DNA of 64,000 bases, taken from contig JAJXTV010000008.1 in assembly GCA_021783515.1 (NCBI GenBank), forward strand, positions 44,217 through 108,216. Reading direction: 5' to 3'. The position numbers and the translations under genes are program-made. The stretch's first letter is position 1. Each line of letters starts with the position of its first letter. The stretch is from Nitrospirota bacterium (GTDB lineage: Bacteria; Nitrospirota; Thermodesulfovibrionia; Thermodesulfovibrionales; UBA6898). Shown here in pieces: positions 55,377 through 64,000 of this stretch. The notes under the pieces were generated by a model. That model made no database searches. It saw only the letters and a program-made list of their open reading frames with translations, and was not told where the DNA came from.

Positions 55377-55784
55377 CCTCTTTTCCTCCCTTTGCACGTT
55401 AAGCGGCCATAACCGCCCGAAATATTGACAAGCATCGGCCTCGACCACGGTTTTATTACGGTTTTATTTAAGATTCAAAAGAAGTGATGACCACTTACTC
55501 CAATCTCCATATAGCCGCTATCCTAACGCATATCGCCCCCTATCCTGGCGGCATGAAGCCGCATGTTTTATAGCACAGCGCCATATTTGGGTCAAGAAGA
55601 ATTTTCGCATCGAACCTCAATTTCCGCGTTCTGGAAGAGATACGTAGAAGTTTTGTTTAGGCAAACCACCCCGTTGCTCCGCTCCACCCCTCCTTATCAA
55701 AAGAGGGGAGTTATTTTGCGGTATTGCAGTTTACGCTCGCCCGTTTTAGTAAGGGGCAAATGCTAATGGGGATTTCCCTCACCT

Positions 55785-56876
55785 TCATTTATTCTTCTTC
55801 CTTCGGCGCCCCTCCTGGTCGGCGGCAAGCATTGCGCAGACCACGAGATCGGCAGACACGTCCGCGGCCTCGTGATGAATGAACTCTCCCTCCGCGCAGG
55901 CCCGAGACGCCGCTTTTCGCAGATCGTCGCCGGACGAGCCGGCCAGGCCGATGTCGTCGAGAGTGGTCGGCAAACCGACGGACTCACAAAAGGTGTAGAC
56001 TTCGTCTATCACTGACCCGGGCTTGCCCGTGAGAAATAATGAGGAAAGCACCCCAATGGCGACCTTTTCTCCATGATAGTAATGATGGGTCTGGGGAAGG
56101 ACGGTCAAGCCATTATGAATGGAATGGGCCGCGGCAAGGCCGCCGTTCTCAAAGCCGAGACCGCTCAGCAGGGTGTTCGCCTCGACCACATGCTCAAGCG
56201 CCGGAGTGACGGCCTTCGCCTCGCAGGAGACCTTTGCCGCGACGCCGAATTCGAGCAACGTGTCATAACAGAGCCTCGCCAGCGCGTAAGAGGTCATGGA
56301 GCCTTTTTCTCCCACCTCGTTATTTGAGAATGTGGCCCGGCAGCTTTCCGCCTCGAACCAGGTTGCCAGTGCATCTCCCATCCCCGACACCAAAAAGCGG
56401 ACCGGAGCATTCGCGATGATCTCCGTATCCACCAGGACAAGGTCGGGGTTCCTTCGCTGGCGGGCGACCGATACGACTTCACCCCGGTCGTAGACCACCG
56501 CGCAGGAGCTGCACGGGGCGTCCGTCGAGGCGATCGTAGGGACGACCGCGACGGGAACCTTCAGTCTGTCGGCAACAATCTTGCCGGTATCGATGGCCTT
56601 TCCGCCGCCGATCGCGACAACGAATTCCGTGCCGCGCTCCCTTCCGATCGAGCAAAGCCGCCCGATCTCCGCCTGGCAGCACTCCCGGTTGAACAGCTCT
56701 ATATCAAGTTGAATGCGGTCCGATCCGGCCCCCAGCTTTTCCGTGAGGGTCTTATGAGCGGAAGGGGCTAAAACGGCCAGCCCTTTCTTGCCGAACAAGG
56801 CGAGTTCGCCGCCCAGCCGATCGATCATCTTGAAGCCCTGCATGTAGCGCCCCGGGAAAACGGTCTTGGTAATCAT
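55785..56876 (-). CDS. gldA: Glycerol dehydrogenase (iron-containing ADH family)
   Basis: VAIGGGKAIDTGK, PTIASTDAPCSS. Confidence 0.88.
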   Translation of the reverse strand: MITKTVFPGRYMQGFKMIDRLGGELALFGKKGLAVLAPSAHKTLTEKLGAGSDRIQLDIELFNRECCQAEIGRLCSIGRERGTEFVVAIGGGKAIDTGKIVADRLKVPVAVVPTIASTDAPCSSCAVVYDRGEVVSVARQRRNPDLVLVDTEIIANAPVRFLVSGMGDALATWFEAESCRATFSNNEVGEKGSMTSYALARLCYDTLLEFGVAAKVSCEAKAVTPALEHVVEANTLLSGLGFENGGLAAAHSIHNGLTVLPQTHHYYHGEKVAIGVLSSLFLTGKPGSVIDEVYTFCESVGLPTTLDDIGLAGSSGDDLRKAASRACAEGEFIHHEAADVSADLVVCAMLAADQEGRRRKKNK

Positions 56877-56953
56877 CGAAAGCCTCCCTCTGTAATGTTC
56901 TTCTCCTGATCGCCAGTCATGACCGCCGGCAATCACATCCGACACTTGAGTTA

Positions 56954-57406
56954 TCAGTGACCGAGCAACTTCGCGACCGACCTATCGAGACCCGCCAGAA
57001 AGGAGTCCACGGCTTTGGTATAGTCCTGCTTTTCCCCTAATCTCTGATTAATGTCTTTGTGCGAAAGGTCCTCCTTCAACACGGTTGCCCGCACACCCAG
57101 AGACTGCGCCTTCGATACGAACCGCCCAGCCTGATCGCAGGAAGCGAAACGCCTTGTCGAGCAGACGGCAAGGATCGGTTGTCCTTTTCCGGTTAATGCG
57201 TAATATGGCGAGGCCGACTTCCAATACGCCGGATCGCTGCCGAACGCGCGGTCATAAAAACGGGCGTGTCCCTCCTTCATGATACGAGAGACATCAAGCG
57301 CAGCGCTGTCGAGCAGGACCGTCCCAAGCCAGGGAAGGGCTCCCGCCTTATAGGCAAGGGAAGGAGACGCGGCCAGCAGTGCAGCGAGATGCGCGCCCCC
57401 TGTCTG
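56954..57406 (-). pseudogene. 5'-truncated alpha/beta hydrolase
   Basis: Begins within nucleophile-elbow region (GGAHLAALLAASPSLA...); first half incl. Ser replaced by palindromic repeat. Confidence 0.6.
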
Positions 57407-57439
57407 CCGGCAGGCAGGCCTCCTTAACCGGGGGGGGAG
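57396..57439. repeat. Intergenic palindromic repeat, copy B
   Basis: Minus strand GGTTAAGGAGGCCTGCCTGCCGGCAGACAGGGGG, matches copy A at 15932-15974. Confidence 0.7.
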
Positions 57440-57500
57440 TTTATGGTTGCCGGGGAGCACATTTTCATTTCATCCACCTCTAAGGTAATATATCGGCACC

Positions 57501-58805
57501 ATGTACAACCTGGTGAGTTTCTCGGGGATATTCGTGCTGATGGCGGTGGCGTGGGTGCTTTCGGCCGACAGGCGGGTGATCAACTGGCGGGTGATTATCT
57601 GGGGGCTTGTCCTTCAGCTCGTCTTCGCCTTCTTCATCTTCGTCGTGCCGATAGGCTCTCAGGTCTTCCTCGTCGTCAACGACGCGGTCGTGAAGGTGCT
57701 CGACAGCGCCATGGCGGGCACGAAGTTCGTCTTCGGCAGGCTCGCCCTTCCTCCCGGCATGAAGAACGAGGCAGGGGAAGAATCCATAGGCTTCATCCTC
57801 GCCTTTCAGGCCCTGCCGACGATCATCTTCTTTGCGAGCCTCATGTCTGCGCTCTACTACATCGGCGTGATGCCCTGGCTGATAAAGATCTTCTCCCGCG
57901 CCTTCACCCGGCTGATGAGGATAAGCGGCGCGGAGTCCCTCAGCGTCTCGAGCAACATATTCGTCGGCGTCGAGTCGAACATGACGATCCTGCCGTATCT
58001 CGGGACGATGACCCGCTCGGAGTACTGCACGATCCTCGCCGCCGGAATGGCGACAACCGCCTCGAACGTCCTTGCGCTCTACGTCTTCCTTTTAAGGGGC
58101 ACGTTCCCGACGATCGCCGGCCATCTCGTCTCCTCCTCTCTCCTTTCGGCCGTCGGGGCGATCGTCATGTCGAAGATCATCATGCCCGAGACCGGCAGAC
58201 CCGAGACACTCGGCAAAGAAATCCCTCCCCATTATGAAAAAGAGTCTACGCTCATGCAGTCGGTGATCACCGGGGCGAACGAGGGGATGAAGATGCTCGT
58301 CGGCATCGTGGCGCTGCTCCTGGCGTTCCTCGGCATCGTGGCGCTGGCCGATTCCGTGATCGGCGGCATCGGACTCAGGATAAACGAGCTGACCGGCCTA
58401 GGCGTCGACTGGTCGCTGAAGGGGCTCCTCGGCTACCTCTTCTACCCCCTCACACTCGCGATCGGGGTGCCGCCGGCCGACGCCTTCGAGGTCTCGAAGC
58501 TGATCGGGGAGCGGGCTGTCCTCACCGAGGTGAAGGCCTATCAGGACCTCGCGGTGCTGCTATCAAATCACACGCTGAAGGACCCGCGTTCCGCCGTCCT
58601 CGCCTCATACGCCCTGAACGGCTTCGCCCATTTCGCGTCGCTGGCGATCTTCGTCGGCGGGACGGCGGCCCTCGTTCCCAAGAGGACGAAAGACATTTCG
58701 GATGTCGGCTTCAGGGCGCTCATCGCCGCAACTCTGGCGACCCTTATGACCGCCGCGATGGCCGGCACCTTCTTCACCTCCGGCTCGATACTGCTGGGGA
58801 AGTAA
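57501..58805 (+). CDS. Divergent CNT/NupC-type nucleoside transporter-like protein
   Basis: SSNIFVGVESNMTILPYLGTMTRSE, ALNGFAHFASLAIFVGG. Confidence 0.75.
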   Translation: MYNLVSFSGIFVLMAVAWVLSADRRVINWRVIIWGLVLQLVFAFFIFVVPIGSQVFLVVNDAVVKVLDSAMAGTKFVFGRLALPPGMKNEAGEESIGFILAFQALPTIIFFASLMSALYYIGVMPWLIKIFSRAFTRLMRISGAESLSVSSNIFVGVESNMTILPYLGTMTRSEYCTILAAGMATTASNVLALYVFLLRGTFPTIAGHLVSSSLLSAVGAIVMSKIIMPETGRPETLGKEIPPHYEKESTLMQSVITGANEGMKMLVGIVALLLAFLGIVALADSVIGGIGLRINELTGLGVDWSLKGLLGYLFYPLTLAIGVPPADAFEVSKLIGERAVLTEVKAYQDLAVLLSNHTLKDPRSAVLASYALNGFAHFASLAIFVGGTAALVPKRTKDISDVGFRALIAATLATLMTAAMAGTFFTSGSILLGK

Positions 58806-58862
58806 CCCCTAGGGCGACTATTTCCACAAGGGACACTCTCCCCGCCGTATGCAGCAACAAGC

Positions 58863-59717
58863 TCAATACTCCTTCATGACCTTATAGACCGCCGAGAAGT
58901 CGAGCCCCTCCATCCCCCTTGCCATGGTCATCCCGAAGAGCTCTTTCGCGATGCTGCCGGTGAAAAGAGGCATCTTCAGCGACCCGGCGAGGTCCTGCAG
59001 GAAATGCAGGTCTTTATAGATAAGGGAGCAGGAGAAGTGGGTCGAAAAATCCTCCTTGAGCAGTTTTTCCTTCTTTGCGGTCAGGACCAGCGAATTGCCG
59101 GCCCCTGCGGAGAGTATGTCCAGCACCTGCGCCTTATCGATTCCCGCCTTCTCTCCGAATGCAACTGTCTCCGCAAGAGCGGCCATAAAGGCCCCAAGGG
59201 TCAGATTGTTGATCAGTTTCATCTTGATGGCGAGCGACGGCTTTTCGAGATAAAAGATATGATTGCCGATTTTTTCGAGCAGGGGCTTCGCCTTTTCATA
59301 CGCCGAGGACTCGCCGCTCACCAGCACCGTCAGGTTTCCCCGGGCCGCAGGGACGACGCTCCCGAGCACGGGAGATTCGAGATACGACCCTCCCCGCTCC
59401 CGGAGCATCTCATGAAAAGAGAGCACATCCCTGAAGTGGTTCGTCGTCGTGTCGATGACGATCTTCCCTTTGCAGTCCGCCTCCAAGAGGCCGCCCTTTT
59501 CCGTCAAGACCGCTCTCACAGCGGCGCTGTCGAAGAGGTTCAGGAAAACAACGTCGGCCTTCGCCGCTGCGGCAGAGGGGCTCCCGGCGATCTCCGCCCC
59601 CAGGTCCGCTGCCTTTTCCTTCGTCCTGTTCCAGACGATCAACTCCACTCCCTCGGACATCAAGCGCTTCGCCATCGCCTTGCCGAGATGCCCGAGTCCG
59701 ATAAATCCTGTTTTCAT
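58863..59717 (-). CDS. NAD(P)-dependent beta-hydroxyacid dehydrogenase
   Basis: FIGLGHLGKAMAKRLMSEG; KLINNLTLGAFMAALAE. Confidence 0.9.
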   Translation of the reverse strand: MKTGFIGLGHLGKAMAKRLMSEGVELIVWNRTKEKAADLGAEIAGSPSAAAAKADVVFLNLFDSAAVRAVLTEKGGLLEADCKGKIVIDTTTNHFRDVLSFHEMLRERGGSYLESPVLGSVVPAARGNLTVLVSGESSAYEKAKPLLEKIGNHIFYLEKPSLAIKMKLINNLTLGAFMAALAETVAFGEKAGIDKAQVLDILSAGAGNSLVLTAKKEKLLKEDFSTHFSCSLIYKDLHFLQDLAGSLKMPLFTGSIAKELFGMTMARGMEGLDFSAVYKVMKEY

Positions 59718-59877
59718 GACGCCTCCCCATTCACGATGATTACGCGGAACGAGAGTTCCGCTTCCCTTATTATCGCTCGAAAAGCAGCCGCTGCACAGAT
59801 GGGGAATCTTCACTTTTCCCTTTTCATGTTCTCTGTCTTGTGCTAGAGTGATGGTAAAAAGACCGAAGGAGGGCGCA

Positions 59878-60333
59878 ATGTTCAAGGAATTCAAGGAATT
59901 CGCGGTAAAGGGGAACGCCGTCGATATGGCGGTAGGCATCGTCATCGGGGCGGCATTCGGCAGTATAGTAAGTTCTCTTGTCAAAGACGTCATTATGCCG
60001 CCCATCGGTCTGCTCCTCGGCAACGTCGATTTCGCCAACCTTTTTGTCGTCCTGAAACAGGGCACGGTTGCCGGACCCTATGCCACGCTTGCCGAGGCGA
60101 AAAAGGCCGGAGCGGTCTCGATCGATTACGGGATTTTCCTCAATACCGTGATAAGCTTTCTCATCGTCACCTTTTCGGTCTTTCTCCTCGTTCGGGGCAT
60201 CAACCGGATGAGACGCGAGGAGCCGCCCCCCCCTCCTCCGGCAACGACAAAAGAATGCCCTTACTGCCTGTCGGTCATCCCGGTAAAGGCGACCCGCTGC
60301 GGCCACTGCACCTCGGACCTCGGGGGAAAATAG
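59878..60333 (+). CDS. mscL: MscL mechanosensitive channel with C-terminal zinc ribbon
   Basis: [67 protein letters not shown]. Confidence 0.95.
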   Translation: MFKEFKEFAVKGNAVDMAVGIVIGAAFGSIVSSLVKDVIMPPIGLLLGNVDFANLFVVLKQGTVAGPYATLAEAKKAGAVSIDYGIFLNTVISFLIVTFSVFLLVRGINRMRREEPPPPPPATTKECPYCLSVIPVKATRCGHCTSDLGGK

Positions 60334-60392
60334 AAAGGACCCCGCACGCCTCCCCTTGACACCGGTTGTTTGGATGGCCGACACTATCAGGG

Positions 60393-60575
60393 ATGGATTT
60401 CTGCGACATGGACTGCAAATACGCGCGTTTTTCGGATTCGGACTCGGTCGACGGGTCCCGCAGCTGCCGCACCTTCGTCGCCCTCTACTGCGGCCTCAGA
60501 AAGACTCTCGTCCACAAGAACCTGCCCTGCGCCGACAGGAGACAACGGAAGGGAAGAAAAGGGCGCCGGACATGA
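60393..60575 (+). CDS. Small Cys-rich protein
   Basis: MDFCDMDCKYARFSDSDSVDGSRSCRTFVALYCGLRKTLVHKNLPCADRR; stop overlaps next start (ATGA). Confidence 0.65.
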   Translation: MDFCDMDCKYARFSDSDSVDGSRSCRTFVALYCGLRKTLVHKNLPCADRRQRKGRKGRRT

Positions 60576-61864
60576 CCGTGTCTGACGCCGCTTTCCATTT
60601 TCTCCTTCCTCGTGTCGCGGAGACCGCCTCCGGCATTCCCTCCCCCGACGGGCAGGCGCGCACCGGCCTTTTCTATCTGCTGCTCATCGCCCTCGTACCG
60701 GTATGTATCGCACTTTTCTTTCTCATCAGGTTCGTTTACAGAAATACCATCGGCGAGAGGATGAAGACCACTTTGCTCGAAGACTACCGGAAGGAGGCGG
60801 CGGAATACGAAAGAAAAGGGAAATTCGTATCGGCGGCCGCGGTATACGAAGAAAAGCTGAAAGACCGTAAAAAGGCCGCCGCGCTTTACGAAAAAGGCGG
60901 CGATCACCGGAGGGCCGCCCTCCTGTACGAATCGCTCGGGATGTCCCAAAAGGCAAAAGAGATGTATGAAAAGCAGGGCGATGCGGAAGGGGCCGCAGGG
61001 GTTTCGATCCAGGAAGGGGAATACGAAGAGGCGGCAAAGATCTACGACAAGGCCGGCAAAAAAATCGACGCCGCTATGGTGCTCGAAAAGGCGGGCAGAA
61101 GGCTGGCGGCGGTGAGGATCTACCGGGAGGCGGGACACTACAAGCGGGCGGCGGCGCTTCTGGAACAGGAGGGCCTGATGAAAGAGGCCGCGGAGATGTT
61201 CGGACTGGCGCTCGCTGGAAAGAATATCTCCCCTTCGCATATCGCCGATTTTTATGCCTATGCGTTCAAACTCGAAAAGGCCGGGGATGCCGGGAGGGCG
61301 GTCGAGGTCCTGCGTGAGATCGACAAGGCGGACCCCGCCTATAAAGATGTCAGGGAAAGGCTCCATGGCTTGTCGACGGGCCCGGTGGCAAAAGAGACGG
61401 TCCCCAAGGGGGTTGCGACGCTCAGAAATTTTATCAGGAGCGGAAAGATAGAGCCCCGGTACAGCCTGAAGCTCTGGGTGCAGATACTGAAGAAACTGCA
61501 GGATGCGTATAAACGCGGACGCAGGCCGGGCCTTTTGAGCCCCGACAACATCACGATCGACGCGCAGAACACCATCGCTTTCCTCGGCGTCCCGGTTTCT
61601 TCCGCCTATGTCTCGCCCGAGGTCACCAAAGGACTGGAGCCGGACGCGAGGGCTGACGTGTACGCGGCAGGTGTGATCCTCTACGAGATGCTGACCGGCG
61701 ACCTTGAAGGGCTGGGCTCCACGCGCGTCATCGACATGGTCGGGGATGTTCCCGACTGGCTCGACGAGATCGTCATACGCTGCATCAGAAAGGTGCGCGA
61801 GGACCGGTATCAGAGCATAGAAGAGATCTTCACGGACCTCAAGACCCTCTCGAAGGGCGGATGA
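60572..61864 (+). CDS. Membrane-anchored TPR protein with degenerate protein-kinase C-lobe
   Basis: N-terminal TM, TPR-like repeats, YVSPEVTKGLEPDARADVYAAGVILYEMLTG. Confidence 0.8.
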   Translation: MTVSDAAFHFLLPRVAETASGIPSPDGQARTGLFYLLLIALVPVCIALFFLIRFVYRNTIGERMKTTLLEDYRKEAAEYERKGKFVSAAAVYEEKLKDRKKAAALYEKGGDHRRAALLYESLGMSQKAKEMYEKQGDAEGAAGVSIQEGEYEEAAKIYDKAGKKIDAAMVLEKAGRRLAAVRIYREAGHYKRAAALLEQEGLMKEAAEMFGLALAGKNISPSHIADFYAYAFKLEKAGDAGRAVEVLREIDKADPAYKDVRERLHGLSTGPVAKETVPKGVATLRNFIRSGKIEPRYSLKLWVQILKKLQDAYKRGRRPGLLSPDNITIDAQNTIAFLGVPVSSAYVSPEVTKGLEPDARADVYAAGVILYEMLTGDLEGLGSTRVIDMVGDVPDWLDEIVIRCIRKVREDRYQSIEEIFTDLKTLSKGG

Positions 61865-61883
61865 TCCGGGGTATCACGCTCCT

Positions 61884-62525
61884 ATGCGCAGGATATCTGC
61901 AGATGAATTCAGGGCGGCCTTTCCCGCGTTCGACAGATCGCCGGGCAAGCTTGTCTCGGATATACTGGCCGTCGCCCGCCTGCACGCCTTTCCGAAGGAC
62001 GCCCGGATATACTCGGAGGGAGATGTTTGTTCGGCCATCGCCTTTTTGCTTTCGGGCGAACTCCGCGTGTACAAGGCGGGAGAATCGGGACGGGAGATCA
62101 CCCTGTACGAAATCACCGCAGGCGAGACCTGCATCCTCAACGCCTCCTGCATCCTCTCCGGCATGTCATACCCCGCAAACGCGGTCTCTCTCGCTGAAGG
62201 GGAAATGCTCCTGATTCCCGCTTCTGATTTCCGCGGGCTGATGGACCACCACGAAGAAATGAGGGAGTTCGTCTTCACGGTGCTGAGCAGAAGGTTGTCC
62301 GCCGTGATGTCCCTTATCGAAGAGATCGCCTTCGGGAAGATGGACGAGCGGCTTGCGTCGTACCTCCGGGAAAAGGCCGAAGGCGGCATGCTGCAGGCGA
62401 CTCATCAGAAGATCGCCGACGACCTCGGGACGTCACGCGAAGTCGTCAGCCGTATATTGAAGGACTTCGAGAGAAAAGGAATGGTCTCCCTTTCGAGAAA
62501 CCTGATATCTCTTCTCAGCCGCTGA
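61884..62525 (+). CDS. Crp/Fnr-family transcriptional regulator
   Basis: cNMP-binding fold, HQKIADDLGTSREVVSRILKDFERKGMVSLSR. Confidence 0.93.
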   Translation: MRRISADEFRAAFPAFDRSPGKLVSDILAVARLHAFPKDARIYSEGDVCSAIAFLLSGELRVYKAGESGREITLYEITAGETCILNASCILSGMSYPANAVSLAEGEMLLIPASDFRGLMDHHEEMREFVFTVLSRRLSAVMSLIEEIAFGKMDERLASYLREKAEGGMLQATHQKIADDLGTSREVVSRILKDFERKGMVSLSRNLISLLSR

Positions 62526-62953
62526 GCTGCTTTGCAGACCGCCTAAACATTATCACGCCAGCGGCGTTACATCGTCTTTGGCAGGTCATTCCCCCACTTG
62601 ATCGGAAAATCCAGTCTTTGCTGCAGTTTTCGGGCCACAATTTCTGCCACCCCTTCCGATCGCTTCCAGCCATCCGTTCCGATTTAAACCTGCTACCGAG
62701 CAGTCCCTCCTGAACGTATTGCAGCATTCTTCCTCAAGCGTTGGGTTACTTTCGGAAAGAAGCATGTTCTGGTGTGTCACCGGAAAGAGGTGTGCCCCTC
62801 CTACTCCGCAAAATGCCCGTGCGGCCGACAGTATCAGTTTCCGCTGCTAATGCGTTGTCCAGAAGCGCACACAGGGGAAAGTCGACCCCGGTATGCGTCT
62901 CGCCAGTTCAATTACTACCTATACATAAGCCGGTTCCCTGGCTACGGAGTCCC

Positions 62954-64000
62954 CTAGAGGCCGTATGCCGCTCCCTCCCAGTACTCAAGGAGTGAGTCGA
63001 TCTTAAGCCTGATGTCCATAGTATCGCTGTCGGTGATAAACAACAGGGAATCGACAGCATTTAGGAGATCTGAGATATTCATCTCGACATCGTCTATTCC
63101 GGTAATTGTCCTCGTCTGGACGTTCTGGATGTATTTGATTGCATTGTCGGCCTTCGCCTTCTGCTGTCCCGACAGGGTAAGGGCATTCAGCCGGCTCAAT
63201 ACGTCTCCTGTCACCGTCGGAATATCCTTCTGCACGGTGATATCGGCGGTAAGCGTCTGATAGAAGTTATACACGCCGTTTTCGATGAAGCCGACTTCGG
63301 TCCGGGTGCTGAAGGTCCCCGCCTCATCCGGCGTGAGCGCATAGTAAAGAACGGTCTTCGTCTCGTCCGGTTCGAGGTGGACGCTCGTTATCCAGGGGTT
63401 ATCGATGACCCATGAGCCGGTCGCAGGATCGTACAGGCTCAGGGCAGAAGGATAGCTCTCGGTCAGCTGGAGATCGAAGGCGGCCCCGAGACTCGTCAGG
63501 GTTATACCGACCGGCACGAGCTGCTGCGGCCCGATAGCTGCCGTATCCAGAGGAGTATGAACATGGGCCAGGGAATTCTTAAGGAGTGTGGCGAAAGCCC
63601 CGTAATCGCCGCTGCTCATGCCGAGGTCGAAGGCGTAGTAAAGGACCTTGCCTTTCCCGTATTGCCGCTCGATGATACCGGGGTATTCGTTCGTCCCCTT
63701 CTTCGTCGTCTCGACTATCCAGCCGACTACTTCCAGCGGATCGAGCGCATCCACCTTCAGCGCATTCCCTGATGACTGGAAGACTCCTGCCGAAGCCAGG
63801 TCGCTGTCCAACAGCTCAATGGGGTAATTACTTCCTGAAAGGCCACTCTTGCCTCCTATGCCGAAGACGTCGGCATCGAGGTTCTGTCTTTCGAACATCG
63901 AGGCGACCAGCCCCTTCCCGGAATAAACCTGTTCTCGCAGCTCCTCGGAGAAGTGGTCTTCGATGGGGAGCTGGTTTCCCAGGATGAGGAAGTCGGTATA
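62954..64000 (-). CDS. Large extracellular protein of unknown function, C-terminal part (runs off window)
   Basis: Frame open to base 64000 (YTDFLILGNQLPIEDHFSEELREQVYSGKGLVASMFERQN...). Confidence 0.7.
   Translation of the reverse strand, partial: YTDFLILGNQLPIEDHFSEELREQVYSGKGLVASMFERQNLDADVFGIGGKSGLSGSNYPIELLDSDLASAGVFQSSGNALKVDALDPLEVVGWIVETTKKGTNEYPGIIERQYGKGKVLYYAFDLGMSSGDYGAFATLLKNSLAHVHTPLDTAAIGPQQLVPVGITLTSLGAAFDLQLTESYPSALSLYDPATGSWVIDNPWITSVHLEPDETKTVLYYALTPDEAGTFSTRTEVGFIENGVYNFYQTLTADITVQKDIPTVTGDVLSRLNALTLSGQQKAKADNAIKYIQNVQTRTITGIDDVEMNISDLLNAVDSLLFITDSDTMDIRLKIDSLLEYWEGAAYGL

Noticed and set aside
55440-55780. ORF 55563..55766 and flanking sequence
   Set aside because: Contains repeat-like CACCCCTCCTTATCAAAAGAGGGGAG and no coding signal; treated as non-coding
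62530-62950. Small ORFs on both strands between crp-like gene and the surface protein
   Set aside because: No RBS, no recognisable domain; possibly a decayed gene but not supportable without a search

Overview
64-kb bacterial chromosomal window, GC-rich, with long spurious antisense ORFs. Gene content looks like Nitrospirota or a deltaproteobacterial-type anaerobe (inference only). Core content: ftsH; ald; an ABC exporter with HlyD adaptor; a split F-ATPase operon (b'-b-delta-alpha-gamma-beta-epsilon, no a or c subunit genes); mutS2; apt-mtnP; fabG-acpP-fabF-rnc; thrS-infC-rpmI-rplT-pheS-pheT; pgi; mscL. There are several signalling loci: a binding protein-histidine kinase-NtrC operon, a histidine kinase with a CXXCH motif, a PAS/GAF kinase, a LuxR-type HTH protein, and a TPR/degenerate-kinase protein followed by a Crp/Fnr regulator. 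The best candidate for an undescribed system is at 16.0-17.65 kb (minus strand). A strongly initiated, histone-H1-like Lys/Ala/Pro-repeat protein with an unusual C-terminal tail (APCCRGVVMTVR) is followed, after a hairpin-plus-U-tract, by a SPASM radical-SAM peptide maturase; this could be a RiPP-type precursor/enzyme pair. Other notable points: infC has no in-frame AUG/GUG/UUG start covering its conserved N-terminus (probable AUA start), thrS probably starts at AUU, a decayed nifB-like/hesA-like fusion remnant is present, PheT lacks the usual tRNA-binding insert, and palindromic repeats have remodelled gene ends. No tRNA, rRNA or CRISPR array was recognised.
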